Positions 1-7,394 of a stretch of DNA of 32,840 nucleotides are shown here, in pieces. The stretch is from SZUA-430 sp036840015 (GTDB lineage Bacteria; Pseudomonadota; Alphaproteobacteria; Micropepsales; Micropepsaceae), in contig DAISVV010000007.1 in assembly GCA_036840015.1 (NCBI GenBank), forward strand, positions 1-32,840. Reading direction: 5' to 3'. Below the pieces are notes generated by a model, which saw only the letters and a program-made list of their open reading frames with translations, was not told the origin of the DNA and ran no database searches. The position numbers and the translations under genes were made by a program. How positions within the stretch are numbered: position 1 is the stretch's first letter; each line of letters starts with the position of its first letter.

Positions 1-635
1 TCGTCGACGATCGCGAAGTTGTGGCCGCGCTGGACCATCTGGGCGCGGGTGTACTTCATGTTGTCGCGCAGGTAGTCGAAGCCATATTCGTTGTTGGTGC
101 CGTAGGTCACGTCGGCGGCGTATTGCTCGCGGCGCTGCGTGTCGCTCAGGCCGTGGACGATGCAGCCGACATTCAGCCCGAGGAAGCGGTAGACGTTGCC
201 CATCCAATCGGCGTCGCGGCGGGCGAGGTAGTCGTTGACGGTCACCACGTGGACGCCCTTGCCGGAGAGGGCGTTCAGGTAGACGGGGGCGGTCGCGACA
301 AGGGTCTTGCCTTCGCCGGTCTTCATCTCGGCGATGTTGCCGTCATGAAGCACCATGCCGCCGATCAGCTGGACATCGAAGTGGCGCTGGCCGAGGCTGC
401 GGCGGGCGGCCTCGCGCACGACGGCGAAGGCCTCGTAGAGGAGGTCGTCGAGCTTGCGGCCGTTGGCGACCTGCTGGCGGAACTCGTCGGTCTTCTGGCG
501 CAGCTGGTCGTCGGTCAGCCGCGCGAGCTCGGCCTCGAGGGCATTGATCCGGGGGACCCTGGCAAAATAGGGCTTGAGCGTGCGGTCGTTGCTGGAGCCG
601 AAAATGCGTTTGGCCAGCTTCGTCAAGCCTAACAT
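1..635 (-). CDS. secA: Preprotein translocase ATPase SecA, N-terminal part
   Basis: SecA is the ATPase motor that pushes unfolded preproteins through SecYEG at the inner membrane. The 211 residues visible begin MLGLTKLAKRIFG, a standard SecA N-terminus, and continue with the helical segment before the DEAD motor. The Walker A loop MKTGEGKT lies near residues 104-111, followed by VNDYLARRDADWMG and, close to the window edge, the YGTNNEYGFDYLRDNM segment typical of NBD1. The ATG has an AAGGA-like ribosome-binding site about ten bases upstream on the minus strand. The rest of the gene lies outside the window to the left. No oddity is visible in this part. Identification is by direct recognition of the family sequence. 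Confidence 0.97.
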   Translation of the reverse strand, partial: MLGLTKLAKRIFGSSNDRTLKPYFARVPRINALEAELARLTDDQLRQKTDEFRQQVANGRKLDDLLYEAFAVVREAARRSLGQRHFDVQLIGGMVLHDGNIAEMKTGEGKTLVATAPVYLNALSGKGVHVVTVNDYLARRDADWMGNVYRFLGLNVGCIVHGLSDTQRREQYAADVTYGTNNEYGFDYLRDNMKYTRAQMVQRGHNFAIVD

Positions 636-753
636 GGCGGGAGCGTCCTTGAAGGTCTGAAAGAGTTAACAGCAGGCCTTGCGCCTGCCCTTGCGGGACA
701 GTTCGCCTGCAGATCGTAACGAAACGATGGGTTTCGCGCGTGGCCTTGCAGGA

Positions 754-782
754 CAAATAAGGTCGGGCCTTGGGCCTGTCAA
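754..782 (-). promoter_or_regulatory. Predicted sigma-70 promoter of secA
   Basis: On the minus strand there is a consensus -35 TTGACA (777-782), a 17-base spacer, and a -10 like TATTTG (754-759). Transcription would start near 746 and leave about 110 bases of leader before the secA ATG. The gap between the secA start and the preferred argJ start (636-932) holds nothing else I can support. There is no convincing gene for the peptidyl-prolyl isomerase that often sits between these two genes in alphaproteobacteria. Confidence 0.5.
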
Positions 783-932
783 CGCGGCGACGGACCGCTT
801 GCCCGGGGGTGTGACATTGGTGGGGTACCGCCATTCTTGACGGGGGGGAATGGGACGGGTACTGACAATCGGGCGGCGGCGGAATCCCCTTGGTTTTCCG
901 GGCTTGCCGGCCGCTATGCCGAGGTGCGTGCC

Positions 933-2249
933 ATGGCCCCAGGCGGGGGAAAGCCGAGCAAGGAGAAGGTCACCGCGAAGTCCGTCGCGGAGGCGGCCCC
1001 GAGGGCGGCCACGGCGGCGCATCCGGTGTCTCCGCTCGCCCCGAAGGCCTTTCCCAAGTTGCAGCCGATCTCGGGTGTCCGGCTTGGGTCCGGATCGGCC
1101 GGGATCCGCTATGAGGGACGGACCGACGTGCTGATGGGCGTCTTTGCCCCGGGCACTACCGTCGCTGGCGTGTTCACGAAGTCCAAGACATGCTCGGCCC
1201 CGGTCGAGTGGTGCCGCGCGGCGCTGGCCGAGAAGTCGGCGCGGGCGCTGGTGGTCAACTCCGGCAATGCCAATGCCTTCACGGGCCGGGTCGGCAACGA
1301 GGCCGTCAAGACGACCGTGGACTCGGTCGCGGGGATCGTGGGGTGCAAGCCTCAGGAAGTCTTCGTCGCCTCGACAGGGGTGATCGGCGAGCCCCTGCCG
1401 GTGCGCCGGCTGACACAGGCCCTGCCCGAGATCTACGAGAATACCGGGGCTACGGCGTGGGAAATGGCGGCGAGCGCCATCATGACGACCGACACGTTCC
1501 CGAAGGCTGCGACCGCGTCGGCACAGATCGACGGGCAGACGGTCAAGATCAACGGGATTGCCAAGGGATCGGGCATGATTGCGCCCGACATGGCCACGAT
1601 GCTTGCCTTCGTGTTCACGGACGCGAGCATCCCGCAGGACGTGCTGCAGCCGATGCTGGTGCAGGGCACCGAGACCAGCTTCAACTCGATCACGGTCGAC
1701 GGCGACACGTCGACGAGCGATACGCTGCTGCTGTTTGCCACCGGCAAGGGGGCGCGCCACAATCCGGTGACGCGGCTCAACGACAAGCGGCTCGATGATT
1801 TCCGCGCCAAGCTGAACGGCGTGCTGCAGGACCTGGCCGTGCAGGTGGTCAAGGATGGCGAGGGCGCGACCAAGCTCATCCGGATCAATGTCTCCGGCGC
1901 CGAAAACTCGCTGGCCGCGCGGCGCATCGCCATGTCGATCGCGAATTCACCCCTGGTGAAGACGGCGATTGCAGGGGGGGATGCCAACTGGGGCCGGGTT
2001 GTGATGGCGGTCGGCAAGTCGGGCGAGGCGGCCAACCGGGACAAGCTCTGCATCAAGTTCGGCGGCCACAAGGTGGCCACGATGGGCGTGCGCGACCCGA
2101 ACTACAGCGAGGCGCTGATGGCCCGCTACATGCAGCGCGCCGAGATCGAGATCGATGTCGATGTCGGCATTGCCAAGGGCGCGGCGGGCGTGTGGACGTG
2201 CGACCTGACGCACGGCTATATCAGCATCAACGGCGATTATCGCAGCTAG
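933..2249 (+). CDS. argJ: Glutamate N-acetyltransferase / amino-acid acetyltransferase ArgJ
   Basis: ArgJ transfers acetyl between N-acetylornithine and glutamate in the cyclic arginine pathway; bifunctional forms also make N-acetylglutamate from acetyl-CoA. Family hallmarks are the STGVIGEPLP segment and the autocleavage site KGSGMIAPDMATML. There the conserved Thr (residue 222 from this start) becomes the N-terminal nucleophile of the beta chain. The C-terminus has the usual GDANWGRVVMAVG. I chose the ATG at 933 (438 aa) because it has GAGG eight bases upstream. A TTG at 837 stays in frame and would add 32 residues, which seems unlikely. Even from 933 there is an Ala/Lys/Pro-rich lead of about 40 residues before the conserved core, longer than usual. 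mutT follows after 46 bases, so they are probably cotranscribed. Confidence 0.95.
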   Translation: MAPGGGKPSKEKVTAKSVAEAAPRAATAAHPVSPLAPKAFPKLQPISGVRLGSGSAGIRYEGRTDVLMGVFAPGTTVAGVFTKSKTCSAPVEWCRAALAEKSARALVVNSGNANAFTGRVGNEAVKTTVDSVAGIVGCKPQEVFVASTGVIGEPLPVRRLTQALPEIYENTGATAWEMAASAIMTTDTFPKAATASAQIDGQTVKINGIAKGSGMIAPDMATMLAFVFTDASIPQDVLQPMLVQGTETSFNSITVDGDTSTSDTLLLFATGKGARHNPVTRLNDKRLDDFRAKLNGVLQDLAVQVVKDGEGATKLIRINVSGAENSLAARRIAMSIANSPLVKTAIAGGDANWGRVVMAVGKSGEAANRDKLCIKFGGHKVATMGVRDPNYSEALMARYMQRAEIEIDVDVGIAKGAAGVWTCDLTHGYISINGDYRS

Positions 2250-2295
2250 GCTGCCCGGTGCGCGGGCGGCCCATCCCACGGGAGCCCTGAAGCCC

Positions 2296-2718
2296 ATGTC
2301 CAAACCTCTCGTGCTTGTCGTGGCGGCGGCGCTTGTCGATGCGCAGGGCCGGCGGCTGCTGGCCGAGCGGCCGGCGGGAAAGTCGATGGCGGGGCTGTGG
2401 GAGTTTCCGGGGGGCAAGGTCGAACCGGGCGAGCGACCCGCGCAGTCGCTGGTGCGCGAACTGCATGAGGAACTTGGCCTCGTCGTTGAGGAGGGGTCAC
2501 TGGAGCCCTTCCATTTTGCCTCTCACGATTACGATAAGTTTCACCTTCTGATGCCCCTCTACGTTTGCCGGCGCTGGCAGGGCGAGGTCGTGCCGCAGGA
2601 AGGGCAGCGCCATGCCTGGGTGCGGGCCGCGGATCTCGGCCACTATCCCGTGCCGCCGGCCGACGAGCCGCTGATGCCGCGCGTGCGGGCGATGCTTGAG
2701 GCCTGTGCCGGGATGTGA
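2296..2718 (+). CDS. mutT: 8-oxo-dGTP diphosphatase MutT (Nudix hydrolase)
   Basis: MutT removes oxidised guanine nucleotides from the pool, preventing A:T to C:G mutations. The 140-aa protein has a complete Nudix box: G40, E46, then R54-E55 and E58-E59-L-G61, which bind the divalent metal. The N-terminal VVAAALVDAQGRRLLAERP and the GLWEFPGGK lead-in are the MutT form that recognises 8-oxo-G. It follows argJ directly. The argJ-mutT order is common in alphaproteobacteria. Length is normal for the single-domain enzyme. Confidence 0.93.
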   Translation: MSKPLVLVVAAALVDAQGRRLLAERPAGKSMAGLWEFPGGKVEPGERPAQSLVRELHEELGLVVEEGSLEPFHFASHDYDKFHLLMPLYVCRRWQGEVVPQEGQRHAWVRAADLGHYPVPPADEPLMPRVRAMLEACAGM

Positions 2719-2811
2719 CGGTCTGCCGGTCACTGTGCTGGCCTTGAGGCCTTACGCGTTGTTAAGCTCTTTGCGCCACGCTTGCGCATCGACACCCAGC
2801 CGGGATGGTGC

Positions 2812-2991
2812 ATGAAGCGGCCTCTTTCCGTTGTTCGACGCTTTGCGGCCGACGAGAGCGGCACGACTGCGATCGAGTATGGCATCATCGTCGGGATGAT
2901 CTTCCTCGCCGTTGTCGCCTCGATCGAGTTCGTCACCAGCAGCACCAACGCGATGTACAATCACATCGAAACGTCGATCAAGTCGAAGTAG
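2812..2991 (+). CDS. Flp family type IVb pilin, orphan
   Basis: A 59-aa prepilin. The short basic leader MKRPLSVVRRFAADESG ends in Gly17, the expected prepilin peptidase cut site. The mature protein starts TTAIEYGIIVGM, with Glu5 and Tyr6 as in Flp pilins, followed by a hydrophobic helix to about residue 43. Family members are exported by Tad systems and form adhesive fibres or act as minor pilins. No tad/cpa genes are nearby, so secretion must depend on a locus elsewhere. It lies 93 bases after mutT and ends two bases before the convergent methyltransferase. An in-frame start at 2782 would add ten residues with no leader-like character, so I prefer 2812. Confidence 0.88.
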   Translation: MKRPLSVVRRFAADESGTTAIEYGIIVGMIFLAVVASIEFVTSSTNAMYNHIETSIKSK

Positions 2992-2993
2992 GG

Positions 2994-3854
2994 TCAGCTC
3001 CCACGCTTCGCGCCGACCTCGCCAAGTGCCTTTTCAAGGGGCATGGTGGCGCTGCCCGGGGCGAGCGGCTTCTGCTGGCTTTCATGCGGCGACCAGCCTG
3101 ACAGATAGATGATCTCGAAGCTGGTCTTCATGCGGCCGTCGGTGCCGGCATGGTCGTTCCTGCAAATTTCGAGCGCGCGCATGAGCACGTCGCGGCGCAG
3201 GGTGCGCCGGTCGCGGTCGTGGAGGATGTTCGTCTCGCCCATCAGCCGCAGGTCGCTGAGGAGCCTGAACGGGTCCGCGTAGCTGACGGTGAAGTCGTCG
3301 GTGTCGGCGACGGGCAGGGCAAAGCCTGCGCGCTGCAGCAGGGCGCCGGCCTCGCGCACGTCGGGCAGGGGGGCTACGCGGGGCGAGATCCCGCCGCGCA
3401 GTTCGCCCTCGGCCTGCATGAAGGCGCTGCGCAGCTCGACGAGCGTGCGCGAACCGAAAAGGGCTGCGATGAAGAACCCGTCGGGTTTCAGGGCGCGCCT
3501 GATTTGTAACAGCGCTCCGGGCAGGTCGTTGAGGGCGTGGAGCGTCAGGATGCTTGCGAAGGCATCGAGCGTCCCCGGGGCGAAGGGAATTGCACTTTCC
3601 TCGAAGGCGATTTGCGTGCTTGCTGCCGTGGCCGTGATGTCGCTGGCGATCGCGTGGGTTGCGACATGTTGCGACAAATCCGGCGCTCCGTGACACACGA
3701 AAGCCGGAAAGTTCCGGTTTATCGCGTTCAGGCGGTCGGCGATCTCGTCGGCCGCGGCCCGGTGCAGGAAGTCTGCCTCGTGCGCGCGGGATGCCGTCCG
3801 CTGCTTGCGGATGCGCCTGAGGCTTTCGTCGAAGATCCGCGGGACGGTTTGCAT
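2994..3854 (-). CDS. SAM-dependent methyltransferase, BioC/NDUFAF5-like
   Basis: The protein of about 286 aa opens with MQTVPRIFDESLRRIRKQRT, very like the N-terminus of the mitochondrial NDUFAF5 group and its alphaproteobacterial relatives. These hydroxylate or methylate targets in complex I assembly or are annotated BioC-like. The later motifs are clear: LTLHALNDLPGALLQIRRAL, then LKPDGFFIAALFG, and a C-terminal YLSGWSPHESQQ. The usual glycine-rich motif I is poor, with FVCHGAPD where VLDLGCGTG is expected. Start 3854 is chosen by family likeness; 3872 (six codons longer) is possible. It is divergent from comF, with 58 bases between starts. The substrate is not deducible here. Confidence 0.8.
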   Translation of the reverse strand: MQTVPRIFDESLRRIRKQRTASRAHEADFLHRAAADEIADRLNAINRNFPAFVCHGAPDLSQHVATHAIASDITATAASTQIAFEESAIPFAPGTLDAFASILTLHALNDLPGALLQIRRALKPDGFFIAALFGSRTLVELRSAFMQAEGELRGGISPRVAPLPDVREAGALLQRAGFALPVADTDDFTVSYADPFRLLSDLRLMGETNILHDRDRRTLRRDVLMRALEICRNDHAGTDGRMKTSFEIIYLSGWSPHESQQKPLAPGSATMPLEKALGEVGAKRGS

Positions 3855-3912
3855 CGTGGCGCCAGAATGCATGGGTCGGGGTTCCAAGTCACCTGCGGGG
3901 AGTGCAAACACC

Positions 3913-4692
3913 ATGAAACTGTCCCTGCCGGCGGCGGGCCTGCTGGCCCGGCAGGCCCTGCAAGGCGCCGGGCGTCGGGTGCTCGATGCCATCCTGCCGC
4001 CCCTGTGCCTGCGCTGCCGGGCGCCGGTGGGCGAGGCACAATCGGTCTGCGGTACGTGCTGGAACGGCGTCCGCTTCCTGGCCGCGCCGTGGTGCGAGCA
4101 GTGCGGAATTCCCTTTCCACATGCGCTCGGTGTGTCGGTGCGCTGCGGGATGTGCCTTGCGCGGCCGCGCCTCTTCGAGCGGCTGCGGTCTGCCATTGCC
4201 TATGATGACGGCAGCCGCGAGCTGATCCTGGGCTTCAAGCACGCCGACAGGCTGGAACTCTGTCCGCTGCTGGTGCGCTGGATGCAGGCCGTCGCGCGCA
4301 GCGAGATCGCCGCGGCCGACGTGGTGGTGCCGGTTCCGCTGCACTGGCGCCGGCTCGTGATGCGCAAGTACAACCAGGCGGGCCTCCTGGCGCACGGTCT
4401 GGTGCGCGGCACGCCGGTGCAGGTGCGTGCCGACGTGCTCGTGCGCCACCGGGCGACCGCGAGCCAGGGTGCCATGGTGTCGGCACGGGCGCGGCTGAAG
4501 AACGTGGCGCATGTCTTTCAGGTGCCGGCGGCGGCGCGCCCTGCCGTGGCCGGGCAGCGGGTCGTTATCGTTGACGATGTGTTGACGACGGGGGCCACCG
4601 TTACGGCCTGCTCGAAAGCCCTGCTTCGGGCAGGGGCTCGAAGCGTGTCGATCGTCACACTGGCGCGGGTCGTGCGACCCGTGAGTAACTGA
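3913..4692 (+). CDS. comF: ComF family phosphoribosyltransferase-like protein
   Basis: ComF proteins resemble PRPP-binding phosphoribosyltransferases and are linked to DNA uptake and repair of incoming single strands in competent bacteria. In non-competent alphaproteobacteria the role is unclear. The 259-aa protein has an N-terminal double zinc ribbon (C32/C35, C46/C49, C61/C64, C78/C81). A type-I PRTase domain follows, with the PRPP loop VVIVDDVLTTGAT at about 217-229. The ATG at 3913 begins MKLSLPAAG. Upstream in-frame codons lie in the methyltransferase promoter zone and are not family-like. The glutaredoxin gene follows after 90 bases, an order common in alphaproteobacteria. Confidence 0.9.
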   Translation: MKLSLPAAGLLARQALQGAGRRVLDAILPPLCLRCRAPVGEAQSVCGTCWNGVRFLAAPWCEQCGIPFPHALGVSVRCGMCLARPRLFERLRSAIAYDDGSRELILGFKHADRLELCPLLVRWMQAVARSEIAAADVVVPVPLHWRRLVMRKYNQAGLLAHGLVRGTPVQVRADVLVRHRATASQGAMVSARARLKNVAHVFQVPAAARPAVAGQRVVIVDDVLTTGATVTACSKALLRAGARSVSIVTLARVVRPVSN

Positions 4693-4782
4693 TTGCGTGC
4701 TATACATGCCTGTGGGACGGTTCCGGCCATGGCGTTGGCCCCTTGCCGCCCGTCAAGAACCGGAGCAGGCGAGATCCCTTCG

Positions 4783-5085
4783 ATGAGCAGCCAGGCTGGA
4801 GCGCAGGCGCAGGAAACCACTGTCGGGATCGTGATCTACACGACGCTGCTGTGCCCGTATTGCCATCGTGCAAAGGCGTTGCTGCGCCGCAAGGGCGTGA
4901 GCTTCACGGAAATCGATGTGGGCATGGATGCCCCCAAGCGCCAGGAAATGATGGCGCGCGCGGGCGGGCGCCACACGGTGCCGCAGATCTTCATCGGGGA
5001 CACGCATGTCGGCGGCTGCGACGACCTGCATGCGCTCGACGACCAGGGCGCGCTTGATCCGCTGCTCCAGAGAGCGTGCGGCTAA
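4783..5085 (+). CDS. grxC: Glutaredoxin 3 (dithiol)
   Basis: A 100-aa thioredoxin-fold oxidoreductase that uses glutathione to reduce protein disulfides or mixed disulfides in the cytoplasm. The active site CPYC is at residues 24-27. The cis-proline TVPQIFIG and the glutathione-binding GGCDDL follow in the right spacing. The start MSSQAGAQ is chosen because the catalytic core begins about 14 residues later, as in other family members. Upstream in-frame residues are not conserved-looking. It sits between comF and the nitrilase-family amidase, 42 bases before the latter. Confidence 0.94.
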   Translation: MSSQAGAQAQETTVGIVIYTTLLCPYCHRAKALLRRKGVSFTEIDVGMDAPKRQEMMARAGGRHTVPQIFIGDTHVGGCDDLHALDDQGALDPLLQRACG

Positions 5086-5127
5086 GGGCTGTTCCGTTTT
5101 CCGCCGGACCGCTCTAGTCTCGTGTCC

Positions 5128-5982
5128 ATGAGCGATACCTTCCGTGCAGCCTGCGTGCAGATGCGTACAGGCACCGATATCTCCGAGAACCTGCGTTCGG
5201 CCGAGGCGCTGATCCGCGAGGCCCATGGCCGGGGTGCGGCCTTCATTGCCACGCCCGAAGTCACCGTGCTGTTCGAGGCCGAGACTGAGCGGCTGTTTTC
5301 GCAGGTGCATACCGAGGAAGACGATCCTTCGCTCAGGCGGCTGCGCGCGCTGGCGCAGGGGCTTGGCGTGTGGCTGCTCATCGGGTCGATGGCGATCAGG
5401 GTGGGTGACCGGCAGTGCGCGAACCGGTCGATCCTGATCGGTCCGGGCGGGCAGGTGGTTGCGACCTATGACAAGATCCACATGTTCGACGTCGACCTGC
5501 CCAACGGCGAGACCTACCGCGAGTCGCGCAACTTCCGGCGTGGCGAGCGCGCGGTGCTGGCCGACCTGCCGTGGGGGAAGCTTGGGCTGAGTGTCTGCTA
5601 TGACCTGCGCTTCCCGCAGCTCTATCGGGCGCTGGCGAAGGCGGGGGCCTCGTTCCTGACCATTCCGGCGGCCTTCACGCATACGACCGGCATGGCTCAC
5701 TGGCATGTGCTGCAGCGGGCGCGCGCGATCGAGACGGGGTGCTACGTGATTGCGCCGGCGCAGGGCGGCCAACATGCGAATGGACGGCACACGTTCGGCC
5801 ACAGCCTCGTCGTTGCACCCTGGGGCGAGGTCATCGCCGAGGCCGACGGGGCCGAACCGTGCGTGATCACGGCCGACATCGACCCGCGGCGTGTCGTGGA
5901 GGCGCGGGGAAGGGTCCCTGCGCTCACGCATGACAAGCCGATCCTGCTCTCGCCGGACGTGGCGCCGGGTCCACACGCCTGA
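5128..5982 (+). CDS. Carbon-nitrogen hydrolase (Nit1/Nit2-like amidase)
   Basis: A 284-aa nitrilase-superfamily enzyme with the Glu-Lys-Cys triad visible: E44 in ATPEVT, K116 in YDKIHMFDVDLP, and C157 in LSVCYDLRFP. The KIHMFDVDLPNGETYRES stretch is typical of the Nit branch. Those enzymes hydrolyse deaminated glutathione or omega-amides such as alpha-ketoglutaramate, acting as metabolite repair in the cytoplasm. Its place just after a glutaredoxin fits a glutathione-repair role, but that is inference. The ATG at 5128 is preferred over an in-frame GTG two codons upstream. Confidence 0.88.
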   Translation: MSDTFRAACVQMRTGTDISENLRSAEALIREAHGRGAAFIATPEVTVLFEAETERLFSQVHTEEDDPSLRRLRALAQGLGVWLLIGSMAIRVGDRQCANRSILIGPGGQVVATYDKIHMFDVDLPNGETYRESRNFRRGERAVLADLPWGKLGLSVCYDLRFPQLYRALAKAGASFLTIPAAFTHTTGMAHWHVLQRARAIETGCYVIAPAQGGQHANGRHTFGHSLVVAPWGEVIAEADGAEPCVITADIDPRRVVEARGRVPALTHDKPILLSPDVAPGPHA

Positions 5983-6112
5983 GGCGAATTGTGGCCTTTA
6001 CCCGACGTTAACCCGCGCCGCGTGGCATGGTGAACCCTTGCAGTGCGTGCGCTCCGTCGCCATCTTCAAGGGCAACCTTGGGAGGCAGCCGCAGAAGGGA
6101 TCCGGGCGTGAC

Positions 6113-6526
6113 ATGATCTGCTACCAGCTCGTCTGCAAGAAGAACCATTCCTTCGAAGGCTGGTTCCGCGACAGCGCGGCGTATGACCAGCAGGAGAAGA
6201 AGGGCCTGCTCGTTTGCCCGACGTGCAACTCCAAGAGCGTCTCGAAGGCGCCGATGGCGCCTGCGGTGGCCAAGCGCGCCGGCCTGTCGGAGGCCGCAGA
6301 CCAGGCGCGCGACATGCAGGCCTGGGTGAAGCAGGTGCATGCGCACATCGAGGCCAATTCCGAATATGTCGGCGAGAAGTTCCCGGAGGTGGCGCGGGCG
6401 ATGCACTATGGCGACGCTGCCGAGCGTATCGTGCATGGCGAGGCCAGCCTGAAGGAGGCGCGCGAGCTCATCGAGGAAGGCATTCCTGTCGCGCCGATCC
6501 CCGTACTGCCGCGGACCGATTCCTGA
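6113..6526 (+). CDS. DUF1178 family protein
   Basis: A 137-aa cytoplasmic protein of unknown function. It starts MICYQLVCKKNHSFEGWFRD and carries a CPTCNS pair, which with the N-terminal Cys residues (C3, C8) suggests a small metal-binding knuckle. The middle is helical and charged, and the end reads IPVAPIPVLPRTDS, typical of DUF1178. The family is largely proteobacterial and usually follows the comF/grx/nitrilase group, as here. The start is set by the conserved MICY. It is convergent with ubiG, with nine bases between the stops. Confidence 0.9.
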   Translation: MICYQLVCKKNHSFEGWFRDSAAYDQQEKKGLLVCPTCNSKSVSKAPMAPAVAKRAGLSEAADQARDMQAWVKQVHAHIEANSEYVGEKFPEVARAMHYGDAAERIVHGEASLKEARELIEEGIPVAPIPVLPRTDS

Positions 6527-6535
6527 CGGCCGTCC

Positions 6536-7288
6536 TCAGGCCGGCTTCTCTGCCACCAGCATGTAGTTGACGTCGGTGTCCGACGAGGGGCTCCACTCGT
6601 TCAGCAGCGGGTTGTAGAAGACGCCGGTCTCGTTGCGTCCGTTCAGGCCGGCGCGGCCGAGCGCGGCGTCGAGTTCCATGGGCTTGAGGAACCTGTTCCA
6701 GTCGTGCGTGCCGCGTGGCAGCCAGCCCAGGACATATTCCGCGCCGACGATCGCGAGTGCCCAGGACTTGAGCGTCCGGTTGAGCGTTGCCACGAACATG
6801 ATGCCGCCGTGCCTGAGCATCGCCGCGCATCTCTGGAGGAAAAGGTCGAGGTCGGCCACGTATTCCACGACTTCCATGCTCAGGATCACATCGAAGCGCT
6901 CGCCTGCGGCAGCGAGCTCCTCGGCGCTTGTCGCGCGATAGTCGATCGACAGGCCCTGTTCGCGCGCATGGGTTGAGGCGGTGCCGATGTTCCTTGCCGA
7001 CGCGTCGGCGCCGAGGACATCGAAGCCGAGCCTGGCCATCGGTTCGCTGAGAAGGCCGCCGCCGCAACCTATGTCGAGAAGCCGCAGGCCCGTGAAGGGT
7101 GCCAGCGCCCCCGGGTCCCGCCGGAAGTGGTGCAGGGCGTGCTCCCGGATGTAGCGCAGGCGCACCGGGTTAAACCTGTGCAGGACGGCGAATTTCCCGT
7201 TCGGGTTCCACCATTCGGCCGCGAGTGCCGAAAACCGGGCGATCTCGGCATCATCAATTGTGGATTGAGGCGCTGTAGCGTCAGTCAC
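6536..7288 (-). CDS. ubiG: Ubiquinone O-methyltransferase UbiG
   Basis: UbiG performs both O-methylations of ubiquinone synthesis (2-polyprenyl-6-hydroxyphenol methylase and 3-demethylubiquinol methyltransferase) at the inner membrane. The protein shows FSALAAEWWNPNGKF near the N-terminus, SAM motif I LLDIGCGGGLLSEPMARLG, and DVILSMEVVEYVADLDLFL. The C-terminal part has TLNRTLKSWALAIVGAEY, LPRGTHDWNRFL and DVNYMLVAEKP, all close to UbiG. The start is probably the GTG at 7288 (250 aa), with GGAG about ten bases upstream. A TTG 15 codons further out is possible but gives an un-family-like tail. Divergent from lysC. Confidence 0.95.
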   Translation of the reverse strand: MTDATAPQSTIDDAEIARFSALAAEWWNPNGKFAVLHRFNPVRLRYIREHALHHFRRDPGALAPFTGLRLLDIGCGGGLLSEPMARLGFDVLGADASARNIGTASTHAREQGLSIDYRATSAEELAAAGERFDVILSMEVVEYVADLDLFLQRCAAMLRHGGIMFVATLNRTLKSWALAIVGAEYVLGWLPRGTHDWNRFLKPMELDAALGRAGLNGRNETGVFYNPLLNEWSPSSDTDVNYMLVAEKPA

Positions 7289-7311
7289 TGTTGCGATGCT
7301 CCGCGCGTTGC

Positions 7312-7340
7312 GTGACAAAGCCAATCTATCCAACTATACC
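7312..7340 (+). promoter_or_regulatory. Predicted lysC promoter, overlapping a -10 for ubiG
   Basis: On the plus strand GTGACA (7312-7317), a 17-base spacer and TATACC (7335-7340) form a plausible sigma-70 promoter for lysC, 55 bases before its ATG. On the minus strand TATAGT (7338-7333) overlaps this -10 and could serve ubiG, though its -35 is weak. The two divergent promoters would then compete for the same DNA. Confidence 0.4.
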
Positions 7341-7394
7341 CCACCTGATGCAAAACAGATCCCTCAACCTTCGGACGTAACGCCGCGCTGCCCC

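Noticed and set aside
666..834. Possible minus-strand coding upstream of secA
   Set aside because: Arg/Pro-rich low-quality translation; the region contains the secA promoter and no ribosome-binding site for a conserved protein.
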